Part shown: in pieces, positions 24,905 to 33,791 of the stretch
Position numbering within the stretch: position 1 is the first letter of the stretch
Layout: every line of letters begins with the position of its first letter
NCBI RefSeq assembly: GCF_046297595.1
Contig: NZ_JBKBHT010000002.1
Coordinates: forward strand, 62,001 to 126,000
Direction of reading: 5' to 3'
DNA length: 64,000 nucleotides
Source of the DNA: Ferrovibrio sp046297595
Lineage (GTDB): Bacteria; Pseudomonadota; Alphaproteobacteria; Ferrovibrionales; Ferrovibrionaceae
Notes under the pieces: model-generated
Seen by the model: the letters and a program-made list of their open reading frames with translations, nothing else
Told to the model about the DNA's origin: nothing
Databases searched by the model: none
Position numbers and translations under genes: made by a program

Positions 24905-24939
24905 GCCGTTATGGTTGACCGGACATAACGGAGACTGCC

Positions 24940-25743
24940 ATGCGCTGCCACGCCCTGCTGCTTGCCGCCGCCGTCGCCTTTGCCATGCCGGCCGGCGCCC
25001 CAGGGACAGCCAAGGCGCAGGACCTGGTGGTGTTCGCCGCCGCCAGCATGAAAAACGCCCTGGACGAGATCAACACGGCCTGGAAACCCGCAGCTTCAGC
25101 CGGGGGCGGCGTGAAGGCGTCGTATGCCGGCTCGGCGGCGCTGGCGCGGCAGATCGAGGCGGGCGCGCCGGCCGATCTGTTCATCTCGGCCGACCTGGCC
25201 TGGATGGATTACCTGGATGAGAAAAAGCTGCTGAAGCCCGGCACGCGCGGCAACCTTTTGGGAAACGCCATCGTGCTGGTGGCGCCGGCGGAGTCGAAGG
25301 CCAGCATCACCATCGCGCCGGGCTTCGACCTGGCGGGCCTGCTGGGCAAGGATGGCAAGCTGGCCATGGCCGACACCAACGCCGTGCCGGCCGGCAAATA
25401 CGGCAAGGCGGCGCTGGAATCCCTGAAGGTTTGGCCCAGCGTGCAGGCCCGCGTGGCACAGGCCGAGAATGTGCGCGCGGCACTGGCCCTGGTGGGACGC
25501 GGCGAAGTGCCGGCCGGCATCGTCTATGCCACCGACGCGGCGGCCGATGCGAAACACGTGCGCGTGCTGGGCACCTTCCCGGCCAATAGCCATCCGCCCA
25601 TCGTGTATCCCGCCGCCATCACTGCATCGTCGACCCACGCCCAGGCTTCGGCCTATCTGGCCTTTCTGCGCGGGCCGGCGGCGAAAGCCGTGTTCGAGAA
25701 GGCGGGCTTCACAATTCTGCCGGCGCAGGCGGCGGTGAATTAA
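24940..25743 (+). CDS. modA: Molybdate ABC transporter substrate-binding protein
   Basis: A 267-residue periplasmic protein with a signal peptide (LLLAAAVAFAMPAGAPG, cleavage near residue 27 after KAQ). The mature start DLVVFAAASMKNALDEI, followed by YAGSAALARQIEAGAPADLFISAD, is typical of ModA; the Ser residues in these blocks coordinate molybdate. It delivers molybdate or tungstate to ModBC for molybdopterin cofactor synthesis. Translation starts after a GGAG site. A palindromic repeat separates it from modB. Confidence 0.92.
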   Translation: MRCHALLLAAAVAFAMPAGAPGTAKAQDLVVFAAASMKNALDEINTAWKPAASAGGGVKASYAGSAALARQIEAGAPADLFISADLAWMDYLDEKKLLKPGTRGNLLGNAIVLVAPAESKASITIAPGFDLAGLLGKDGKLAMADTNAVPAGKYGKAALESLKVWPSVQARVAQAENVRAALALVGRGEVPAGIVYATDAAADAKHVRVLGTFPANSHPPIVYPAAITASSTHAQASAYLAFLRGPAAKAVFEKAGFTILPAQAAVN

Positions 25744-25831
25744 AATGGGATGCCGGCTCAAGGCCGGCATGACGGTTCCTATGAATTGCCCTATCGTGCT
25801 TCGTCACCCCGGGCCTGACCCGGGGTCCCAT
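25744..25831. repeat. Intergenic palindromic repeat, copy 3 (two units)
   Basis: A first hairpin (gatgccggctcaaggccggcat, about 25749-25770) and a second (cgtcaccccgggc...gacccggggt, 25802-25827) fill the modA-modB gap. The second half is nearly identical to the left arm of the repeat at 6852. It ends only a few bases before the modB start, which may affect modB translation. Confidence 0.7.
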
Positions 25832-25839
25832 TTTTCCTC

Positions 25840-26529
25840 ATGACCCTCACGCCGGAAGAAACCACTGCATTGCTGCTGAGCCTGAAAGTGGCGTCCGTCG
25901 CCACTTTGGGCAGCCTGCCATTCGGCATTGCCATCGCCTGGCTGCTGGCGCGGCGCGAGTTTCCCGGCAAGGCCCTGCTGGACGCGGCCGTGCATCTGCC
26001 GCTGATCCTGCCGCCCGTGGTGACCGGGTATCTGCTGCTGCTGCTGTTCGGCCGCAAGGGGCCGCTGGGCGCGTTCCTGGCCGAACATTTCGGCATCGTC
26101 TTCGCCTTCCGCTGGACCGGCGCGGCGCTGGCCTGCGCGGTGATGGGCTTTCCGCTGCTGGTGCGCGCCGTGCGGCTGTCGATGGAAGCAGTGGATACAA
26201 AACTCGAAGCCGCGGCCGGCACCCTGGGTGCGCCGCCCTGGCTTGTGTTCCTCACCGTCACGCTGCCGCTCAGCCTGCCCGGCATCCTGGCCGGCGCGGT
26301 ACTGAGCTTTGCGCGCGCCTTCGGCGAATTCGGCGCCACGATCACCTTCGTCTCGAACATTCCGGGCGAGACGCAGACCCTGCCGACCGCGATCTACAGC
26401 TTCATCCAGACGCCGGACGGCGACGAGCAGGCCATCCGCCTGACGCTGATTTCCATCGCGATTGCCGTGACGGCGCTGATTCTTTCCGAATGGCTGGCGC
26501 GGCGCATGGCGAAGCGCGTGCTGGGATGA
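25840..26529 (+). CDS. modB: Molybdate ABC transporter permease
   Basis: A 229-residue membrane protein with five to six helices. The EAA loop is KLEAAAGTLGAPPWLVFLTVTLP, and the RAFGEFGATITFVSNIPGETQTLPTAIY block is characteristic of ModB. It forms the homodimeric channel of the molybdate importer. There is no clear Shine-Dalgarno before ATG 25840 because the palindromic repeat runs up to it. Its stop overlaps the modC start (ATGA). Confidence 0.92.
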   Translation: MTLTPEETTALLLSLKVASVATLGSLPFGIAIAWLLARREFPGKALLDAAVHLPLILPPVVTGYLLLLLFGRKGPLGAFLAEHFGIVFAFRWTGAALACAVMGFPLLVRAVRLSMEAVDTKLEAAAGTLGAPPWLVFLTVTLPLSLPGILAGAVLSFARAFGEFGATITFVSNIPGETQTLPTAIYSFIQTPDGDEQAIRLTLISIAIAVTALILSEWLARRMAKRVLG

Positions 26530-27599
26530 TGGGCTTAAGCGTCGATATCGGGCACAGTTTCGGCGCCGATTTTGCGCTGGAGGCGCGGTTTGCCTGCGGC
26601 AGCGGGATCACCGCCCTGTTCGGCCGTTCGGGCACCGGCAAAACCACGCTGGTAAACATGATCGCCGGCCTGATCAAACCGCAGCGCGGCAAGATCAGCA
26701 TAAACGGCCGCGTGCTGGTGGATACCGAGGCCGGCATCTTCGTGCCGCCGCATCGCCGCCGTGTGGGCTATGTGTTCCAGGATGCGCGGCTGTTCCCGCA
26801 TCTGAATGTGAAACACAATCTGCTCTATGGCCGCTTCCTCGCCGGCAGCGTCACGGACGAGATCGGCTTCGACCAGGTGGTGGACCTGCTGGGCATCGGC
26901 GGATTGCTGGAGCGGCGGCCGGCGACATTGTCGGGCGGCGAGAAGCAGCGGGTGGCGATCGGCCGCGCCCTGCTCTCAAGGCCGCAGGTGCTGCTGATGG
27001 ACGAGCCGCTGACCGCGCTGGACGTGGCGCGGCGCGACGAACTGGCTTTGCCCATCGTCTATGTCAGCCACGCCATCCCGGAAGTGACGCGCCTGGCCGA
27101 TACCATCGTGCTGCTGTCGGACGGCAAGGTGCAGGCGGTGGGCAGCGTGGCGGAATTGAGCACGCGGCTGGACCTGTTTCCGCTCACCGGCCGCTACGAG
27201 GCCGGCGCGGTGCTGGAAGCGGAGGTGGCGCGCCATGACGAGGCCTGGGGCCTGACAGCTTTGCGGCTGAAGGCGGGCGAGATGCTGGTGCCGCGCCTGC
27301 CGCGCGAGGCCGGCGAACGCCTGCGCGTACGCATCCGCGCCCGCGACGTGACCCTGGCTTTGCAGCGCCCGGAACAGACCAGCGCGCTGAACATCCTGCC
27401 CGGCATCGTGACCGAGCTGTTGCAGAGCAGCGGGCCGCAGGTGGAGGTGAAGCTGGATTGCGGCGGCGACCTGCTGCTGGCGCGCGTGACCCGGCTGTCG
27501 GCGGAAAAACTGGCCCTGCGGCCGGGATTGCCGGTTTTCGCCCAGATCAAGACCGTGGCGCTGGATGGCGGCAGCCTGGGCCGGCGGCGCGGCGCGTAG
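26526..27599 (+). CDS. modC: Molybdate ABC transporter ATP-binding protein with internal deletion
   Basis: A 357-residue ATPase with Walker A GRSGTGKTTL, Q-loop YVFQDARLFPHLNV, signature LSGGEKQRVAIGRALL, Walker B VLLMDEPLTALD and a C-terminal molybdate-binding TOBE domain (about 285-350). After the D-loop the protein reads VARRDELALPIVYVSHA; usual ModC has about 12 more residues there (a helix of the type ILPYLERLRDE) before the H-loop. This looks like an in-frame deletion between two RRDE/LRDE-type coding repeats. All catalytic motifs remain. The start at 26526 overlaps modB by 4 bp. Confidence 0.88.
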   Translation: MMGLSVDIGHSFGADFALEARFACGSGITALFGRSGTGKTTLVNMIAGLIKPQRGKISINGRVLVDTEAGIFVPPHRRRVGYVFQDARLFPHLNVKHNLLYGRFLAGSVTDEIGFDQVVDLLGIGGLLERRPATLSGGEKQRVAIGRALLSRPQVLLMDEPLTALDVARRDELALPIVYVSHAIPEVTRLADTIVLLSDGKVQAVGSVAELSTRLDLFPLTGRYEAGAVLEAEVARHDEAWGLTALRLKAGEMLVPRLPREAGERLRVRIRARDVTLALQRPEQTSALNILPGIVTELLQSSGPQVEVKLDCGGDLLLARVTRLSAEKLALRPGLPVFAQIKTVALDGGSLGRRRGA

Positions 27600-27682
27600 C
27601 TGGCGGCCAATCTGCTTGCCGGCGGGTTGAGCCGCCTGCGCACCCGGTCCTATACTGGCGGGCAAAACCGGAGCCTCCGTCC

Positions 27683-28120
27683 ATGTCCGCCCGCTTCGAG
27701 CCAGGCCTTGCCGCCTGGGTCAGGCCTTTTGCCGAAAACCTGATCGGCCAGACCGCCTTCCACCGCTGGGCCGGGCTGGAGCTGCTGCTCGTGGCGCCGG
27801 GCCGCTCGGAAGTGGGCTTCACGGCGGCCGGCGACATGCTGATCTACGGGCAATATGTGCATGGCGGGGTACTGAACGGCCTGCTGGAGCCGCCGGCTCT
27901 GCTGGCCATGCTGGGCGATCTGCGCGAGGATGAGCATGCCATGACCGTCGACATCCATGTGCAGCATATCCGTTCGGTGCAGGCGGGCGAGCGCGTGACC
28001 ATGGCGGGAAAGCTGCTGAAGCGCGGGCGCAGCACGGCCTTCTGCGAAGTGACCGCCAGCGTAGGCGATGTGCTGTGCACCTCGGCGCGCATTACCAAGA
28101 CCATCCAGGCAAAGAATTAA
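27683..28120 (+). CDS. PaaI-like hotdog-fold thioesterase
   Basis: A 145-residue single hotdog domain. The motif YGQYVHGGVLNGLLEPPALLAM contains the HGG-type loop and the acidic residue on the central helix used by PaaI/4HBT thioesterases, and VDIHVQHIRSVQAGERVTMAGKLLKRGRS matches the following strands. It probably hydrolyses an acyl-CoA; the substrate cannot be told. The ATG at 27683 follows GGAG. It lies 18 bp upstream of the helicase gene. Confidence 0.75.
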   Translation: MSARFEPGLAAWVRPFAENLIGQTAFHRWAGLELLLVAPGRSEVGFTAAGDMLIYGQYVHGGVLNGLLEPPALLAMLGDLREDEHAMTVDIHVQHIRSVQAGERVTMAGKLLKRGRSTAFCEVTASVGDVLCTSARITKTIQAKN

Positions 28121-28138
28121 GTAGGGCAGGACGCGTTC

Positions 28139-30949
28139 GTGACCGAGATCAGGACATCCGAGAAGGGCCGCATCCTCTGCGTGCTGGGCCCGACCAACAC
28201 CGGCAAGACCCATCTGGCCGTCGAGCGACTGTTGAGCCATCGCAGCGGAATCATCGGCCTGCCTTTGCGCCTGCTGGCGCGCGAGGTCTATGACCGCGCG
28301 GTGAAGATCAAGGGCGAGCGCCATGTCGCGCTGGTGACCGGCGAGGAAAAGATCGTGCCGAAGGGCGCGCAGTGGTTCGTCTGCACCGTGGAGGCGATGC
28401 CGCTGGACCGGCACTACGACTTCCTGGCCGTCGACGAAATCCAGCTCAGCGCCGATGCCGAACGCGGCCATGTCTTCACGGATCGTTTGCTGCATGCGCG
28501 CGGCAGTGAAGAGACGATGTTCTTAGGGTCGGATACCATGCGCGGGCTGGTGCGCCGCCTGGTGCCCAATGCCGAATTCATCGCCCGGCCGCGCCTGTCG
28601 CAGCTCTCTTACGCCGGCGCCAAGAAGCTCTCGCGCCTGCCGAAGCGCTCGGCCGTGGTGGCATTCTCAGCCAACGACGTCTATGCCATCGCGGAAGCGA
28701 TCCGGCGCCAGCGCGGCGGCGCGGCGGTGGTGCTGGGCGCACTGAGTCCGCGCGCGCGCAACGCCCAGGTCGAGCTGTTCCAGAACCGCGACGTGGACGT
28801 GATGGTGGCCACCGATGCCATCGGCATGGGCCTGAATCTCGATATCGAGCACATGGCCTTCGCCGCGCTGTCCAAATTCGACGGCGTCGGCATGCGGCCG
28901 CTGTATCCGTCCGAAGCCGGCCAGATCGCCGGCCGCGCCGGCCGCCATCTGCGCAACGGCACGTTTGGCACAACCGGCGACTGCCCGCCACTGGACCCGG
29001 ACCTGATCGAGCGGATCGAAAACCACCGCTTCGATCCGGTGGTGGCGGCGCGCTGGCGCAACCCGGAGCTGGATTATTCCAGCATCGCCGCTTTGGTCGC
29101 CAGCCTGGAACAACCGCCGCCGCGCGAGGGCCTGACACGCGGCCGCGATGCCGACGACCTGCTGAGCCTGCAGGCTTTGCGCACTGATACCGCCGTTGCC
29201 GAACGCGCCACGCGGAAGGATCGCGTGGAGCTGCTGTGGCAGGTCTGCGCCATTCCCGATTTCGCGAAAGACCTGGCCGACAGCCATGCGCGGCTTCTTA
29301 GCCAGATCTACGTGCATCTGGTGGACCGCGACGGCCGCCTGCCGCAGGACTGGGTGGCGGGGCAGCTGCGCAACATCGACCGCACCGATGGCGACATCGA
29401 CACGCTGTCGCAGCGCCTGGCGCATATCCGCACCTGGACCACTGTTGCCCATCGTGGCGGCTGGCTGGAGGATGCGCAGAGCTGGCAGGCCAAGACGCGC
29501 GCCATCGAAGATCGCCTGTCCGATGCCTTGCATGAAAAGCTGACCGAACGTTTCGTCGACCGCCGCACGAGTGTCCTGAGCCGGGGCCTGGCGGAAGACC
29601 CGGCCAGCCTCAACGTGCAGCTTGGCGAAGACGACGCGCTGACCGTGGAAGGCGAGATCATCGGCCATGTGCGCGGCCTGCGCTTCCGTGCCGTGGGCCA
29701 TGAAACGGTGGAGCAGCGCCGCATCCTGCGCTCGGCCGCGTTGCGCGTGCTGGGCCCGGCTTTGCAGTCTCATGCCGAGGCGTTGCTGGCCCTGCCGGAC
29801 GAGAATTTTGCGCTGTCGCCCGAGGGCGGCCTGCTGCTGATCACGGCGGAAAAGGAAAGCGTGCCGCTGGCCGTGCTGGTGAAGGGTACGGAAGTGCTGG
29901 AGCCGAAGCTGCAGCTGCTGGCCGACGACCAGCTTCCTGCCGAGACGCGCAAGGCGGTGGAGGAGAAACTGGCCGGCTGGCTGAAGCGCCATCTGCGCCA
30001 ACATCTGGGCGATCTCTATCGCCTGCGCGATGCCGAGATGAAAGGCGCGGCGCGCGGCCTGGCCTTCCAGCTGGCCGAAAACCTGGGCGCGCTGCGCCGC
30101 GACGACGTATCCGACCTGGTGCGCCATATGGGCCAGGCCGAACGGCATCCGTTGCGCAAGATGGGCGTGAGCTTCGGCGAGACGCATATCCTGGTGCCCA
30201 AGCTGCTGAAGCCCAAGCCGACGCAGCTCAAGACCTTGTTGTGGGCCGTGGCGCAGGGCCGCGAACCCGATGCGCCGCCGACGCCGGGCCTCACCTCGCT
30301 GCCCATTCTTGAGTGGCGCGAGGATGCCTGGTGGATGGCGGCGGGGTTCCTGCGCGCCGGCCGCCATGCCTTCCGCCTCGATGTCGTGCAGCGTATCGCC
30401 GAGGGCGCGCGCAAGGCCGAACAGGCCTCGCGCCAGCCGGTACAAAAAGCCGAACCGGCACCGGCACAAAAGCCCGAGGCCGCGCCGCCGGTGGACACCG
30501 CCGACATCGTGCCGCCGGAGCAGCAGCAGATCGAACCGGTGGGCGAGCAGATCGAACAGCCGGTGGAAGCACCGGCCGAACTGCCAGTGCCGGAGATTCA
30601 TGTCGAGCAGCCGGCTGCCGCCGAAGCCCCTGTCGCAGAAACGCCGAAGCCGAAAAAACGCCTGGGTCCGCCCGGCAGCTTCCTGCCCGACACCGCCTGG
30701 ATGAACCTGGCGGGCTGCGGCGCGGATGAGCTGCATCGTCTGCTGTGGGCTTTGGGCTACAAGCCGATCACCGCGCGCGATCCGGAAACCAAAACCGATG
30801 TGACCCTGTATCTGCGCTCGCACAAGGCCATCGTGGCCAAACGCCAGCGCGAGCAGGAAAAGCGCCGCGAGGACGAGGCGAAGATGGCCGACAGCCCCTT
30901 TGCCGCGCTGATGGCGCTGAAACAGCAGGCGACGCCGAAGAAACGCTGA
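28139..30949 (+). CDS. SUV3-like ATP-dependent RNA helicase
   Basis: A 936-residue superfamily 2 helicase of the alphaproteobacterial group related to mitochondrial SUV3. Motif I is LGPTNTGKTHLA, motif Ia LPLRLLAREVYD, motif II is DEIQ (VDEIQLSADAERG), and motifs V-VI are DAIGMGLNLDIEHMAF and QIAGRAGRHLRNG. A central accessory domain follows, then a Pro/Ala/Glu-rich linker (about 760-850) and a basic C-terminal tail. SUV3 acts in RNA degradation in mitochondria; the bacterial role is less clear. GTG 28139 is the start. Confidence 0.85.
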   Translation: MTEIRTSEKGRILCVLGPTNTGKTHLAVERLLSHRSGIIGLPLRLLAREVYDRAVKIKGERHVALVTGEEKIVPKGAQWFVCTVEAMPLDRHYDFLAVDEIQLSADAERGHVFTDRLLHARGSEETMFLGSDTMRGLVRRLVPNAEFIARPRLSQLSYAGAKKLSRLPKRSAVVAFSANDVYAIAEAIRRQRGGAAVVLGALSPRARNAQVELFQNRDVDVMVATDAIGMGLNLDIEHMAFAALSKFDGVGMRPLYPSEAGQIAGRAGRHLRNGTFGTTGDCPPLDPDLIERIENHRFDPVVAARWRNPELDYSSIAALVASLEQPPPREGLTRGRDADDLLSLQALRTDTAVAERATRKDRVELLWQVCAIPDFAKDLADSHARLLSQIYVHLVDRDGRLPQDWVAGQLRNIDRTDGDIDTLSQRLAHIRTWTTVAHRGGWLEDAQSWQAKTRAIEDRLSDALHEKLTERFVDRRTSVLSRGLAEDPASLNVQLGEDDALTVEGEIIGHVRGLRFRAVGHETVEQRRILRSAALRVLGPALQSHAEALLALPDENFALSPEGGLLLITAEKESVPLAVLVKGTEVLEPKLQLLADDQLPAETRKAVEEKLAGWLKRHLRQHLGDLYRLRDAEMKGAARGLAFQLAENLGALRRDDVSDLVRHMGQAERHPLRKMGVSFGETHILVPKLLKPKPTQLKTLLWAVAQGREPDAPPTPGLTSLPILEWREDAWWMAAGFLRAGRHAFRLDVVQRIAEGARKAEQASRQPVQKAEPAPAQKPEAAPPVDTADIVPPEQQQIEPVGEQIEQPVEAPAELPVPEIHVEQPAAAEAPVAETPKPKKRLGPPGSFLPDTAWMNLAGCGADELHRLLWALGYKPITARDPETKTDVTLYLRSHKAIVAKRQREQEKRREDEAKMADSPFAALMALKQQATPKKR

Positions 30950-30967
30950 AAGTCAGCGTTCGCCGGC

Positions 30968-31516
30968 TTAGCGTTCGCCGATGGTGTGGCGGGCCAGGCG
31001 GCGGCTTAATCCGTCCAGCGAGGTCTGCAGCTCGGCCGTCGCCTCGGCGTCGAGCCCGTCGTCCAGCGCCAGCAGGTTGCCGAAGCTGACGCGCAGGGCC
31101 TGGGTGAGCAGCGAGAGCAGGGTGATGCGGCCGCCGGGGCTGAGCCGCGCCAGGCGGCAATCGGCATGGTGGGTGAAATCGGTCAGCAGGTCGCGGAACA
31201 GCGCACCGCAATGATGGCGGTCGCTGGCCTGCAGCACCTCGGCCAGCGGCACCGGGCGGCCGACCACCAGGCCGGCCTCGGCGCTCATCAGGCAGAGCAG
31301 GGCGTAATACAGGTTTTCCAGCGTGATGCCCCAGGCCTCGCGCTGCGCCTCGTCGTCCAGCGTGGCGGCGGGTGCCACCATCACCGACGAATATTCCACA
31401 GCACCCAGGAAACTGGCGCCGTCGCGCAGGCGGGCCCGCAGATGCGCGCGCAGGCCGCCGCCCGGGCCGTCGCCATGACCATCGCCGTTGACCTGTCCCG
31501 CCGTTGCCGCCGCCAT
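30968..31516 (-). CDS. Hypothetical protein
   Basis: A 182-residue, mainly alpha-helical protein without signal peptide or membrane helix. The first ~20 residues are Gly/Ala-rich and low complexity. The body (LGAVEYSSVMVAP, ITLENLYYALLCLMSAEAGLVVG, RITLLSLLTQALRVSFGNLLAL) suggests a helical bundle. I do not recognise a family. It converges with the helicase gene 19 bp away and lies just outside the tRNA-Arg integration site. Confidence 0.6.
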   Translation of the reverse strand: MAAATAGQVNGDGHGDGPGGGLRAHLRARLRDGASFLGAVEYSSVMVAPAATLDDEAQREAWGITLENLYYALLCLMSAEAGLVVGRPVPLAEVLQASDRHHCGALFRDLLTDFTHHADCRLARLSPGGRITLLSLLTQALRVSFGNLLALDDGLDAEATAELQTSLDGLSRRLARHTIGER

Positions 31517-31650
31517 GATCGGCCTCCGCCTGCCTGAACCTGAAACCCGCTGCCAGTCTGGCAGGGCCGGCCCAGGCGCGGAGCGTTACCATTCGGATAG
31601 GTCGGGTTATTTTCCGGATATGCAGCCGGCGGGAGCGGCGGCGCGCCGGG

Positions 31651-31699
31651 ATGGTTGAAGCCGGGGAATGGTTGAAGGCCGGGAATGGTTGAAGGATGG
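31651..31699. repeat. Three tandem 17-bp repeats before tRNA-Arg
   Basis: The unit atggttgaaggccggga occurs three times with starts at 31651, 31668 and 31685, with small differences. It lies 40 bp before the tRNA and may overlap its promoter. Function unknown. Confidence 0.7.
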
Positions 31700-31736
31700 G
31701 GGCGGCGCGGCTAGTTTGCCGGCAGCCCACAGGCGC

Positions 31737-31817
<81 letters not shown>

Positions 31818-31868
31818 TTCCAACCCAAGTGTTGGAAATCACGGGAAATCAAAGCGGTGCGGGGTGTT

Positions 31869-31892
31869 ACCACTCCAAATCGCCACTCCAAA
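31869..31892. promoter_or_regulatory. Candidate integrase arm-type sites, left end
   Basis: Two adjacent direct copies: accactccaaatcg (31869-31882) and ccactccaaa (31883-31892). The 14-bp form recurs exactly at 51126-51139 near attR. They lie 50-75 bp inside the core repeat, where integrase arm sites are usually found. Confidence 0.6.
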
Positions 31893-32057
31893 CCGGCCGA
31901 AAATTTTTCAGCCGGAATCGTGTCGTCTGACCGAGGGGTGGCGTCGTGTCCGCATGTACCGAGTACTGGTGTCGTACCGAGTATTGGATTTTCCGCACTG
32001 GCCGAATGCATTGGTCGTCGACTGGTCGGAAGGGGCTTGTCGGTCAATGTTCACGGC

Positions 32058-33791
32058 ATGACTGACATGACATCCATTCCTCATCTCAAGCGAACCCGAG
32101 ACAACATCTACCAGTATCGCCGTGTGATCCCGCCTGCACTTCGCAGCAAATTCGGCGGGAAGACGGAGATCACCATCTCGTTGAAAACGAGCGATCTGGC
32201 AGAAGCCAAGCTCAAGATGGCCCCCATCGCAGCCGACGCTGAACGGCAGTTGGCCGCAGCACGTCGAGGAAAGGTCGCGGACCTTGACCTGCTACGAGCG
32301 GTATCGGTCGTTGGTGGATGGCTCGACGCCATTTACAACGACGTGCTGCTTCAGGACATGTATGACAGCGACATGATCAGCGGGCCAATCCCGCCGTTCA
32401 ACAGCGCCGATGAACTCAAGGCTTCTGTGTCTCACTACCTAGATTACCTACGCCGGATGCGCCAACCGCCCAGCGATACGGTACTGACACACGTCTTCCG
32501 TCTTGCCCCGGCCGAATACCACCGGGATCACACGGTACGTCAGGCCATGCCCGATTATGACGGTGATTTCGGCGGCCTGCCGCCAGAGGACCAAATCGCC
32601 TTTGAACCCTTCCGCTTTGCACGCGACATCCTTGCTCTACCGAAGCCGCCTGAATCATCTGCCACCCCGGTTCCACCGCCGGTCGTTGATGAAAGCCGCA
32701 CACCACTGAGCGAGCTTCTGAATCGGTATCTGGCCAAGAAGCAATACCCGTCAAATACCGAACACGAGTGGCGTCTGGCATGGCGCAGGTTAATCGAGTA
32801 CGTCGGCGACATTGCAATTGGTGATCTACGCAAATTTCATCTGATTCAGTGGCGGGAAATGCTGCAGCGATGTCCGCTGAATCTGACCCGGTTTGAGCGC
32901 CGGCTTGCACTACCAGACATTATTCGCATTTGGGAAAAGAAAGGCATCAAGTATCATATGATAAGCCGTCATACCGTGGATAAGTACTTCACCGCCATTC
33001 GGACAGTCCTGAACTGGGCGGAGGGTCGGATTATCGACGCAAGTCCTGCGCGCGATCTGAAGCCCGACGCTGCGCCAAAAGAAGCTGCCGCCCGCAAGCG
33101 ACTTCCATTCAGTACTGAAGATCATCTCATCATCTTCGGCAGTACAGTGTATCGAGGCTTCAAATCAGCCAAGTACCGCTCCCTGCCGGGCAAAAAGATC
33201 ATTGAAGACGCAGCCTATTGGTTGCCACTGCTCGCGCTCTATACCGGTGCACGCCTAGAAGAACTTGGCCAACTGCTCCTTGAAGACATTCGGCAATACC
33301 CCATCGACGGGTTCTACTACATCGACATCACGGATCAGAACGACGAAACCAAGCGCCTTAAGACGCTCGGGTCACTTCGACAGGTTCCAATTCATTCGGA
33401 ATTGGTCCGGTGGGGCTTCCTGAAATATGTCCAGCGCATGCATGACGCCGGGCACCACCGCCTATTCCCCGACCTGAGAAAGGACAAGCGCGGATCGTAT
33501 ACGCAGAAATTCTCGCGTGACTGGAATCGTTGGCTTCGCAAACTAGGAATCGAAGATGATCGTAAGGTCTTCCATTCGTTCCGGCACGGCTTTAAGGATG
33601 CCGCTCGTGCCGCCGGAATAGAGAAAGCCTTGCGTGACCGATTGCAAGGCCATGCTGTCTCGGATGTAGCCGAAACCTATGGCAACGGCTGGACCATGTC
33701 GGACTTGGCTGAAGCAATAGAGAAGATCAAGTACTCGGTATTCATACCGCAAGACAACGTGAAGCGCGACAATCGCATGGTGCAAGAATGA
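32058..33791 (+). CDS. Site-specific tyrosine recombinase (integrase)
   Basis: About 577 residues from ATG 32058 (an ATG three codons later is equally possible). The N-terminus, NIYQYRRVIPPALRSKFGGK with ITISLKTSDLAEAKLK, is the DUF6538-type arm-binding region found in long alphaproteobacterial integrases. A SAM-like core-binding domain lies around 230-330. The catalytic domain has Arg in YTGARLEELGQ (near 399), HSFRHG (near 506), GHAV and Tyr in VAETYG (near 541). It should catalyse integration at tRNA-Arg. A longer frame upstream to 31857 crosses the arm sites and is unlikely to be translated. Its stop overlaps the next gene by 4 bp. Confidence 0.9.
   Translation: MTDMTSIPHLKRTRDNIYQYRRVIPPALRSKFGGKTEITISLKTSDLAEAKLKMAPIAADAERQLAAARRGKVADLDLLRAVSVVGGWLDAIYNDVLLQDMYDSDMISGPIPPFNSADELKASVSHYLDYLRRMRQPPSDTVLTHVFRLAPAEYHRDHTVRQAMPDYDGDFGGLPPEDQIAFEPFRFARDILALPKPPESSATPVPPPVVDESRTPLSELLNRYLAKKQYPSNTEHEWRLAWRRLIEYVGDIAIGDLRKFHLIQWREMLQRCPLNLTRFERRLALPDIIRIWEKKGIKYHMISRHTVDKYFTAIRTVLNWAEGRIIDASPARDLKPDAAPKEAAARKRLPFSTEDHLIIFGSTVYRGFKSAKYRSLPGKKIIEDAAYWLPLLALYTGARLEELGQLLLEDIRQYPIDGFYYIDITDQNDETKRLKTLGSLRQVPIHSELVRWGFLKYVQRMHDAGHHRLFPDLRKDKRGSYTQKFSRDWNRWLRKLGIEDDRKVFHSFRHGFKDAARAAGIEKALRDRLQGHAVSDVAETYGNGWTMSDLAEAIEKIKYSVFIPQDNVKRDNRMVQE

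Noticed and set aside
28667..30823. Long leftward open frame opposite the SUV3-like helicase
   Set aside because: Antisense artefact of GC-rich coding sequence; the sense strand has all helicase motifs.
31857..32057. N-terminal extension of the integrase
   Set aside because: The extra 67 codons cover candidate arm sites and have no similarity to integrase N-termini; the conserved region starts after ATG 32058.
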